DNA from: Colimorpha sp045591485
GTDB lineage: Bacteria; Bacteroidota; Bacteroidia; Bacteroidales; P3
Reading direction: 5' to 3'
Assembly (NCBI GenBank): GCA_045591485.1
Contig: JAZNSV010000190.1
Location: 1-15,418 of the forward strand
Length of the DNA: 15,418 bases
A program made the position numbers and the translations under genes. Positions 1-7,000 of the stretch are shown piece by piece. Each line of letters opens with the position of its first letter. Positions within the stretch are counted from its first letter, which is position 1. Below the pieces are notes generated by a model. It saw only the letters and a list, made by a program, of their open reading frames with translations. It had not been told where the DNA came from and did not search any database.

Positions 1-114
1 TTGAAGTATCGTTGATATGCACTACCGGTGCAGTAGATGAGCTGATTTTCAGTAGTATACAAGGTTATGCCTATATAGGTCACTGAGGTTCAAAGTTTTA
101 TGTAAAATAACATA

Positions 115-174
115 CCGATGCAATAAAAATTGGCAGACCGACACAAAATATATGGCGGGCCGACACAATAAAAA
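115..174. repeat. Three phased direct repeats, period 22-23 bp
   Basis: Three 15-bp cores start at 115 (CCGATGCAATAAAAA), 138 (CCGACACAAAATATA) and 160 (CCGACACAATAAAAA). Copies one and three match at 13 of 15 positions. The segments after copies one and two are also alike (TTGGCAGA and ATGGCGGG), and 131-146 matches 153-168 at 14 of 16 positions. A looser match (TACCGGTGCAGTA, 23-35) lies 90 bp upstream. Spacing near two helical turns would put bound proteins on one face of the DNA, so an operator or activator array for the gene at 256 is plausible. That role is inference. Confidence 0.6.
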
Positions 175-194
175 CGCCGGACGCACGTTAATGA

Positions 195-215
195 TAGCGG
201 TTTACATAACCGCTA
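195..215. promoter_or_regulatory. Perfect inverted repeat, candidate operator or 5'-UTR hairpin
   Basis: TAGCGGTT (195-202) and AACCGCTA (208-215) are perfect reverse complements around a 5-nt TACAT spacer. It sits 40 bp before the start codon at 256 and has no T-tract after it, so it does not look like a terminator. It could be a dimeric-regulator site or a leader-RNA hairpin. Confidence 0.5.
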
Positions 216-255
216 ACCGACTGGAGAAACATACTGAAATCAACTGATTGACAAG

Positions 256-978
256 ATGAAAAGAATATTGACAGCAATGATGGCCCTGGTGGCCATGTGC
301 GGCATGGCCATGGCCCAGGATGTGGTGCGCGACAGCGTGGCCACCACCGACACCGCCGACAACGAGCCCAACGTAATCGGCGGCCGCGTCGACAGCACGT
401 ATGTGAATCAGCGTGTGCAATCGAAATCGAAAAAGAAAGAGCAAAACATCATCGGCGCACCGGTCTACTACGGACTCGACGGACAGCAGCGCACCACGGG
501 TCTGCGTCCGAGCCAGCTGCGCGAAGCCGGGCCGCAGGCCAACTATGTGCGGCCCAAGCACCACTACTTCAATTCGCTCGACGACCAGTACTGCGGTTTC
601 TTTGCCGAGGCCGAGCTGCTGCTGGGCGACCACACCATTGCCGCCGGAGCCAACCTGACCTACCTGCCCGAACGCTGGGGTGCCTACGTTTCGCTGCTGG
701 GCGGCACACGCGGCAGCTACCTCAGCGCCGGCCCCGCACTGCGCCTTTCGGGCTACGACGACGACATCGACTGGCACCTCTACGGCGGCATCATGTTTGC
801 CCCGCGCCATCTGGGCGCCGAGGCCGGTGTGCGCATAGCGGCACCGCAGCGCAGAGGCGACTTCTGCTGGACCTCGGGGTCGATGGGCCTCGGCGTCGTC
901 AACGGCGACACCTATTTCACCCTGGGCTTCAGCCTGCACATAATGGCCGTGAGCACGCTGACGTTTTTGTTTTTCTGA
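256..978 (+). CDS. Exported, probable outer-membrane beta-barrel protein of unknown function
   Basis: This is a 240-residue protein that I do not recognise as a named family. Residues 1-20 form a good Sec signal peptide: MKR, then a hydrophobic core, then AMA before Q21. Residues 22-65 are polar with a basic patch (SKSKKKEQ), probably a periplasmic or linker segment. From about residue 110 the chain alternates polar and hydrophobic residues with many Gly and Tyr, and it ends in a hydrophobic, aromatic stretch (STLTFLFF). A C-terminal aromatic residue is typical of outer-membrane barrels, so a small barrel is the likely fold; this is inference. The ATG at 256 is chosen because the signal peptide begins there; no close Shine-Dalgarno is visible. 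TGA is followed at once by in-frame TAG. Only 30 nt separate it from the RelA/SpoT gene, suggesting co-transcription. It could instead be a periplasmic beta-rich protein. Confidence 0.8.
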   Translation: MKRILTAMMALVAMCGMAMAQDVVRDSVATTDTADNEPNVIGGRVDSTYVNQRVQSKSKKKEQNIIGAPVYYGLDGQQRTTGLRPSQLREAGPQANYVRPKHHYFNSLDDQYCGFFAEAELLLGDHTIAAGANLTYLPERWGAYVSLLGGTRGSYLSAGPALRLSGYDDDIDWHLYGGIMFAPRHLGAEAGVRIAAPQRRGDFCWTSGSMGLGVVNGDTYFTLGFSLHIMAVSTLTFLFF

Positions 979-994
979 TAGCAGGCACGAAATT

Positions 995-999
995 GGAGA
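995..999 (+). promoter_or_regulatory. Shine-Dalgarno-like GGAGA before the RelA/SpoT gene
   Basis: GGAGA lies 9 nt before the ATG at 1009. It is the clearest ribosome-binding-like sequence in the window and supports that start. Bacteroidota depend only weakly on such sites. Confidence 0.45.
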
Positions 1000-1008
1000 A
1001 AGAGTGAG

Positions 1009-3249
1009 ATGGCAGAATATGTGATAGACGAAGCGCGCGAGGAGCGCGACATACAGGCCAAATACGATGAGCTGGTCGAGGCCTGCCGCCAGCTGAAGCC
1101 CCTTTCGGCCGACGAGGAGCGCCAGATACTGCGTGCTTTCCAGATAGCCAAGACCGCCCATGCCGGCACGCGCCGCAAAAGCGGCGAGCCCTACATCTTC
1201 CACCCGCTGGCCGTGGCCCTGATAGCCGTCAAAGAGGTGGGGCTGGGTCCTGTGGCCGTGGTGTGCGCGCTGCTCCACGACGTGGTGGAAGACACCGACA
1301 TCACCCTCGACGAGCTGCGCATGGTTTTCGGCGACCGCGTGGCCACCATCGTCGACGGCGTCACAAAGATAGACGACGTCATGGTGATGCAGCAGACCGA
1401 CAGCAAGCAGGCCGAGAACTACCGCAAGATACTGCTCTCGATGTGCAACGACGCCTACGTCATCTTTCTCAAGCTCTGCGACCGCCTGCACAACATGCGC
1501 ACGCTGGGGTCGATGAAAGACACCAAGAAACTGGCCATAGCCAGCGAGACGCAGTACCTCTACATCCCCCTGGCCCACCGCCTGGGCCTCTACACCATCA
1601 AGACCGAGCTCGAAGAGCTGGTCATGCGATACACCAACCCCGACAAATACGCCGAGATCGAGGCCAAGATAGCCGCCACCGCCGGCACCGAGGAGTGCCT
1701 GCAGGGCTGCCTGGTAGAGCCCGTGCGCCAGATGCTCGACGCCCACGGCTACCAATACCGCCTCAAAACGCGCACCAAATCGGTCTACAGCTGCTGGAAG
1801 AAGATAGAAAACAAGCATGTGGACTTCGAAGAGATCTACGACCTCTACGCCATGCGCATCATACTGCAGGGCGTGCCCCGCGAGCAGGAGAAAGAAGAAT
1901 GCTTCAAAGTCTACGCCCTCATCACGGGGCAGTTTGCGCCGCTGCCGTCGCGTTTCCGCGACTGGATCACAAGGCCCAAAAACAACGGATACGAGAGCCT
2001 GCAATGCACCGTGATGACGCCCATAGGCCGATGGGTGGAGATACAGATACGCACCGAGCGCATGGACACCATAGCCGAGAAAGGCATGGCCGCCCACTTC
2101 CTCTACAAAGAGGCGCACCCCGACGAGGAGATGGACTCGAACCCGGTGGAGGAGTGGCTGCAGCAGATACGCACCTCGCTCGAACAGAGCGACAAGAGCG
2201 CCCTCGACCTGGTAGAAGAATTCAAAGAGTCTCTCTACACCAAGGAGATCTACCTCTTCACCCCCCAGGGCAAGACCGTCACCCTGCCAAGCCGCAGCAC
2301 GGTGCTCGACTTTGCCTACGCCATACACACCGACCTGGGCCACCACTGCATCGGCGCCAAGGTCAACGCGCGCCCCGCCGCCATAGGCTTCCGCCTCCAC
2401 ACCGGCGACCAGGTGCAGGTGCTCACCTCGCGCAAGACCCTTCCGCAGCCCGAATGGCTCACACAATGCCAGACCCCGCGCGCCAAAGAGGCCATCAAAG
2501 ACTTCCTGCGGCAGCAGAAGAAAGAATATGTGGGCGAAGGCAAACGCAAACTGGCAGCCTACCTCGACAAGATGCACCTACGCGACACACGCGACACCTT
2601 CGGCCAGCTGAAACGCTACCTCAACCAGAAGAGCGACGTAGACCTCTACTACGACCTGGCTGTGGGCACCGTGGGACAGCAGCAGGTGGCCGAATGCTTC
2701 GGCAAGGCCCACCCCGCACCGAAGCTTTTCTTCCTCGACAAATACAAAGACCTCTTCGAGCACGGCTCGGCCAAACACACGGAAGCCGACACCCCGGCCC
2801 AGAGCGGCACCCCCTTCCTGCTCGACCGCGACTACGAGGGGCTGCCCACCGAGACGGCCCCCTGCTGCAAGCCCGTGCCGGGCGACCAGGTGGTGGGCAT
2901 AGTGCAAGGCGGCAAAATCATGGTGCACCGCACCAACTGCAAGGTGGCCATGGACGAAATGGCCAGCCACGAGAACCACATAGTGCGCGCAAAATGGCGC
3001 CAGGGCGAACAACTCTCGCTCCTCACCGGCATAGCCCTCACAGCCATAGACCGCAAAGGCCTGCTCCAGGAAATCACACGCCATATATCCGACGAACTCG
3101 ACCTCAACATGCGAGCCATCACCCTCGAAGCCTCGGAAGGCGTGGCCCGCGGCATCATAATGCTCTACGTCACCGACGTAGACAACCTGCAACGACTCAT
3201 CGAAAAACTCCGCTCAGTAGATGGAATCGAAGACGTTAGACGCATTTGA
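1009..3249 (+). CDS. rel: RelA/SpoT-family (p)ppGpp synthetase/hydrolase (long RSH)
   Basis: This 746-residue cytosolic enzyme makes and degrades the alarmone (p)ppGpp from GTP/GDP and ATP. The domains are in the standard long-RSH order. The HD hydrolase domain (about 45-200) has H65, H90-D91 with E94-D95, and D158 in CDRLHNM, so it appears active. The synthetase domain (about 235-365) has R255 and K257, D278 in YDLYAMR, RFRD at 315-318, Y328 and E344 in EIQIRT. RFRD fits the basic RxKD type of bifunctional enzymes rather than the acidic ExDD of monofunctional RelA. TGS spans about 413-475. The zinc-finger-like domain has C619, C620, H640 and C644, and ACT spans about 673-746. The oddity is GYESLQ at 327-332, where most family members have His at the last position; this could bias the enzyme toward hydrolysis. 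The start is supported by GGAGA at 995. The 3' end overlaps mazG by 29 nt. Confidence 0.96.
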   Translation: MAEYVIDEAREERDIQAKYDELVEACRQLKPLSADEERQILRAFQIAKTAHAGTRRKSGEPYIFHPLAVALIAVKEVGLGPVAVVCALLHDVVEDTDITLDELRMVFGDRVATIVDGVTKIDDVMVMQQTDSKQAENYRKILLSMCNDAYVIFLKLCDRLHNMRTLGSMKDTKKLAIASETQYLYIPLAHRLGLYTIKTELEELVMRYTNPDKYAEIEAKIAATAGTEECLQGCLVEPVRQMLDAHGYQYRLKTRTKSVYSCWKKIENKHVDFEEIYDLYAMRIILQGVPREQEKEECFKVYALITGQFAPLPSRFRDWITRPKNNGYESLQCTVMTPIGRWVEIQIRTERMDTIAEKGMAAHFLYKEAHPDEEMDSNPVEEWLQQIRTSLEQSDKSALDLVEEFKESLYTKEIYLFTPQGKTVTLPSRSTVLDFAYAIHTDLGHHCIGAKVNARPAAIGFRLHTGDQVQVLTSRKTLPQPEWLTQCQTPRAKEAIKDFLRQQKKEYVGEGKRKLAAYLDKMHLRDTRDTFGQLKRYLNQKSDVDLYYDLAVGTVGQQQVAECFGKAHPAPKLFFLDKYKDLFEHGSAKHTEADTPAQSGTPFLLDRDYEGLPTETAPCCKPVPGDQVVGIVQGGKIMVHRTNCKVAMDEMASHENHIVRAKWRQGEQLSLLTGIALTAIDRKGLLQEITRHISDELDLNMRAITLEASEGVARGIIMLYVTDVDNLQRLIEKLRSVDGIEDVRRI

Positions 3250-3889
3250 GCGGCTCTCCGACATATTGGACACCCTGCGCAAGGAGTGCCCATGGGACCG
3301 CAAACAGACCCTCAAAAGCCTGCGCTACCTCACCATCGAAGAGGTGCACGAGCTGAGCGAGGCCATAGTGGACCTGGAAGCGGCCAACGAAGAGACGGGA
3401 ACGGAAAGCGGAAAGCGGAAAGTGGAAAACCTGAAGAAAGAACTCGGCGACCTGGCCATGCACGTCATGTTCTACATGAAGATTGCCGAAGAGCGGGGCC
3501 TGTTTTCTGCCGCCGACGTCTACAACACCATCTGCGACAAGCTCATAGGGCGCCACCCTTTCATCTACGACCGCGAAAACTACCACAACGAGAACTGGGA
3601 GCAGCTGAAGATGCGCGAGGGGCGCCGCAACGTGCTCGAAGGGGTGCCCGACTCGCTGCCATCGATGATCAAAGCCATACGCATGCAGGAGAAAGTGGCC
3701 GGCATGGAGAGCGGCAAAACGGCTGAGGTACAAAGCGGAAAAGCTGAAGAGCTGCTGAGCGGCGATATGACCGAGGCCGAGTTTGGCGACCTGCTTTTCT
3801 CGCTCGTCGACTGGGCCCGGCGCCACGGCATCAACGCCGACGACGCCCTCTGCGGAGCCAACATCCGCTTCAAGAATAAATTTTGTTAA
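3221..3889 (+). CDS. mazG: MazG-family NTP pyrophosphohydrolase, short and altered at the C-terminus
   Basis: MazG hydrolyses nucleoside triphosphates to monophosphate and pyrophosphate in the cytosol. The N-terminal domain is intact: CPWD at 23-26, EExxE at 40-44 (EEVHE), ELGD at 74-77, and the GRHPFIY region. The C-terminal domain keeps EFGDLLFSLVDWARR. Before it, however, the usual segment containing GFDW and the first EExxE helix is replaced by a shorter Ser-Gly-Lys-rich stretch. The protein stops at FKNKFC, so it is 222 residues against roughly 260 in the family. Residues 61-70 are encoded by a heptanucleotide repeat (3403-3428). The start overlaps the end of the RelA/SpoT gene by 29 nt, which suggests translational coupling; CPWD near residue 23 fits known MazG starts. 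It may be functional through the N-terminal domain alone, or it may be decaying. Confidence 0.9.
   Translation: MESKTLDAFERLSDILDTLRKECPWDRKQTLKSLRYLTIEEVHELSEAIVDLEAANEETGTESGKRKVENLKKELGDLAMHVMFYMKIAEERGLFSAADVYNTICDKLIGRHPFIYDRENYHNENWEQLKMREGRRNVLEGVPDSLPSMIKAIRMQEKVAGMESGKTAEVQSGKAEELLSGDMTEAEFGDLLFSLVDWARRHGINADDALCGANIRFKNKFC
3403..3428 (+). repeat. Heptanucleotide tandem repeat inside mazG
   Basis: GGAAAGC, GGAAAGC, GGAAAGT and GGAAA follow one another exactly, 3.7 copies of a 7-bp unit. It is read in-frame as ESGKRKVEN. Because 7 is not a multiple of 3, gain or loss of one unit would shift the reading frame. A related AAAGCGGAAAA sequence lies at 3732-3742 in the same gene. Confidence 0.85.
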
Positions 3890-3916
3890 AAATTTTTTTA
3901 TTTCAATTATTTTTCC

Positions 3917-3924
3917 TATATTTG
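3917..3924 (+). promoter_or_regulatory. Bacteroidota-type -7 promoter element (TATATTTG)
   Basis: TATATTTG matches the Bacteroidota primary sigma consensus TAnnTTTG exactly. It lies in an AT-rich region, and transcription would begin about 7 nt after it, giving a leader of roughly 90 nt. No clear -33 TTTG is at ideal spacing; the region there is T-rich. A weaker alternative is CATATTTG at 3983-3990, with TTG at 3963-3965 17 bp before it, which would give a leader of about 27 nt. Confidence 0.6.
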
Positions 3925-3925
3925 T

Positions 3926-3956
3926 TACGCTAAACACAAAATAGCAGTTTGGCGTA
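3926..3956. promoter_or_regulatory. 10-bp inverted repeat overlapping the likely transcription start
   Basis: TACGCTAAAC (3926-3935) and GTTTGGCGTA (3947-3956) pair over 10 positions with a single T/G wobble, around an 11-nt spacer. It begins two bases after the -7 element, so it overlaps the expected start site. This is a typical place for an operator, although a leader hairpin from a promoter further upstream is also possible. Confidence 0.5.
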
Positions 3957-4023
3957 GAGAGGTTGATTTATAGTGTGATAACCATATTTGAACAAAATCA
4001 TTACAAACATAAAACACACTATT

Positions 4024-7000
4024 ATGAAGAAATTGTATGTTTTTTTGACCCTGCTGGCGGCCATGGCGGTCGCTATGCCGGGTGTGCGAGCGCAGGAGGA
4101 GCTGACCGTATGCGACAGCACGGTCACCAGCTACACCTTTCCCGTCTACAGCATGTGGCTCGACGCGAACACGCACACACAGACAGTCTACCCGGCCTCG
4201 ATGCTCACTGGGCTTGCCGGCAACGACATTGTGTCGTTGAAGTACTACCTTTCGTCGATGCCGGAAGATGCATGGGGCTCGGCATTCACCATCCGCCTTA
4301 TGACGGTCGACGATGTCTCCCCGATTGCCAGTGCGTTTATCGACGTGACGGATGCCACGGTGGTCTACCAAGGCACCTTGGCAGTAGCCAACAACGCGCT
4401 GGAAATCGAGCTTGATGAAGCCTACAACTACGCAGGCGGCGGCCTGCTGGTCGACATCCAATCGGTGGCGTCCAACTATTCGACGGCCTACTTCTACGGC
4501 ACAAATGCCGATTCCTACGTTTCGCGCTATGTCTATGGCTCCGACTCGGGCTACCCCTCGTATTTCATGCCCAAGCTCACCATCGGCTACGAGCTGGGCA
4601 ATCCCGACGCTTGCCGCCGTGTCAAAGGGCTGACCGTGACTGAGATCGACTCTGCCACGGCCACCATCACCTGGATCAACACCGCCAACCTCGCGGCCTC
4701 ATACGACATTGAGGTCATCAGCGGCACCGACACACAGATTGTGGCCACCGCCATCAGCGGCACCACCTACACCATCACCGACCTCAACGCCAACACTGCA
4801 TATACTTTTGGCGTGCGCGCCGTGTGCGCGGCCGACAACGCCGCCTCGTGGGCCACTGTCAAGGCCCGCACTGCCTGCGCCGAAATGGTGCCCCTGCCCT
4901 ACTTCACCTACTTCACCGACGACTTTGACGCCGACACCTATGTGCCTCTCTGCTGGTACCAGCTGCGCACGGCGCCCTACCAGACCACCAGCCTCAGCGT
5001 GCTTCAGCCTCTGGTGTGGGGCAATGCCGGCGTGGGCGGCACAAACGACAATGCCCTCGGCTTCGTACACCAGAACGCCTCCGACACCGGCATGATCTGC
5101 ACCGCGGTGCTGCCCGGAGAGGCTCTGCACATCAGCTTCTGGATGAATGTCATTTCGGGTACCGCCGTTGTGGGCTTCATAAGCGACACCGCCGACCTCG
5201 CCACCTTCAGCCCGGTGCTCACCGTCCAGCCCGGCGGCGGCTACACGGAATACGACCTCTACACCGCCGACTACCCCGAGGCTGCCGGCGCGCGCCTGGC
5301 ATTCTTCTCGGGCGGCATGAGCCGTGTCTTTGTCGACAACCTCTCTATAAAGCAGGCCTCTGCGTGCCACCGTCCGCTGTCGGCAGCGGTGTCGGCAGTG
5401 ACCCACAACAGCGCCACCGTTGTGTGGGACGACCCCGACGGCAGTGCCTGGACAGTGAGCTACAGCATCGTAGCCAACGACACCGCCGACAACAGCAACA
5501 ACGCTGTGCTGGTGCAGGCCACCGAGCCTTCGGCCACGCTCACCGGCCTGCAGCCGGGCACAACCTACTATGCCTGGGTGCGCACCGTGTGCGAAGGCAG
5601 CACCAGCGACTGGCGCTCGTGCGGTTCGTTCACCACCGAACTCTCATGCTATGACATCACCAACCTTCAGGTGTCCAACACCACCAGCAACTCGGCTGTG
5701 GCCACCTGGACCTACAGCGGCAACGGCCGCGGCATCGACGAGACCGGCGCCATCGTCACCATCTTTGACATCACCAACGGCGACAGTGTGGACGTAGACA
5801 GCACCACGTGGGTTGTCAACGGCAACTACGCCTTCCTCACCAACCTTGTTGAGGGACACAGATATACCGTCATGGTGACCACCCTGTGCGACGGCGACAC
5901 CGCCGAGGCCATGGAGCGCAGCTTCTCCGTCGCCGGTTGCGGCAGCACACCGCTCGACGAGTACAGCAATAATGATTATCCCATCAACGTATTCTATTCC
6001 TACAGCTACAGCCAGACCATCTATAGCGGCAGCTATGTCAGCAGCATGGACACCATCTATGGTGTGGCCATCCGCCATGCAGGCTACAACACGTCCACGC
6101 GCAACGTTGATGTGTACCTCTCCACCACGACCGAATCGACTCTCAGCGCCGCCCAGCCTGTGACCAATGCCACCCTTGTGGCCAGCGGCAACTACACATT
6201 CGACGCCGCCGACGGTGCCTGGGACACCATCACATTCACCACTCCATTCGTCTACAACGGCGGCAACCTGCTCATCACATTCGACGACAATACGGGCTCC
6301 TACGAGAGCGATTATCCAGAATTCTATTACCACGAGAGCAACAGCCCCACATTCTTCTATGCCAGCGACAACGACAACCTGAGCCCGGCCAACCCGGTTC
6401 CGTCCGATGAGTGGTATTATTTGGAATCCGACAATTCACAGGCCGATATGCTGTTCATAGGCCAGTGTGCCGACAACAGCGACTGCCCGCAGCCCAATGT
6501 GGCAGTGGCCTCGGCCGAAGATGCCAGCGTGACGCTGGTGTGGATCGCCGGCGGCAGCGAGTCTTCCTGGACCGTGGAGTACCTCTATGACACAAACACC
6601 ACGTGGACCACGGCCGGCACCGCCACCGACACCACCTATACCGTCACCGGGCTCACCCCCCGCACGCATTATTCATTCCGCGTCGGCTACACCTGCGGCG
6701 ATGCCGTCGTCTACAGTCCCGCAGTCGGCGTCTATACCGGTTGCGCACCTGTTGACGAGCTGCCCATAACCGAGAATTTTGAGAATACGCCCGTAGGCGC
6801 CGATCCGTTCTGCTGGCAGGTCTACAGTTCGGACGATTTCGGCTACCACTACGTCTCTACAAGTGGCCACGGTGAAGGCCAAGGCATGAACATCTACTCC
6901 TACGGCGCCACCTACTTTGTTTCGCCCGCCCTGCCCGCAGGCACCGACCCCACACAGCTCGAGATTTCGTGGTGGGCCACCTATGGCGGCAATGCCAACT

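Larger units (their letters stand above)
1..255. other. AT-rich upstream intergenic region
   Basis: This stretch is visibly richer in A+T than the GC-rich genes that follow, and I see no gene in it. It holds three copies of a CCGA-type direct repeat (115-174), a perfect inverted repeat (195-215), and a small TGCAC/GTGCA hairpin (18-32). No exact Bacteroidota -7 element (TAnnTTTG) was found on the + strand. A 28-codon stretch open from the left edge to a TGA at 84-86 could be the tail of an upstream gene, but its composition does not support that. Confidence 0.6.
3890..4023. other. AT-rich intergenic region with promoter elements
   Basis: This 134-bp gap between mazG and the first giant gene is strongly AT-rich, in contrast to the GC-rich genes on both sides. 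It contains a T-rich stretch just after the mazG stop, an exact -7 element, a near-match -7 element, and an inverted repeat. I see no GC-rich terminator hairpin for mazG. Confidence 0.7.

Noticed and set aside
3..86. Possible 3' tail of an upstream gene ending at TGA 84-86
   Set aside because: Only 28 codons including the stop, no recognisable motif, and AT-rich composition unlike the other genes; it cannot be told from chance.
115..174. A CRISPR array
   Set aside because: The cores are about 15 bp with a 22-23 bp period, with similar rather than unique spacers, and there are no cas genes in the window.
202..2577. A 791-codon open frame on the - strand opposite the first gene and RelA/SpoT
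   Set aside because: It is opposite an unmistakable RelA/SpoT gene, has no recognisable domain, and is rich in Ala, Val, Gly and His, as expected from the complement of GC-biased coding DNA.
1263..3239. A 658-codon + strand frame inside RelA/SpoT
   Set aside because: It is Arg-, His- and Pro-rich with no motif, a shifted-frame shadow of a gene whose catalytic residues are all in the other frame.
3988..4023. TTG start for the first giant gene
   Set aside because: It would put 12 polar and basic residues before the MKK signal peptide and overlap the second -7-like element; ATG 4024 is far better.
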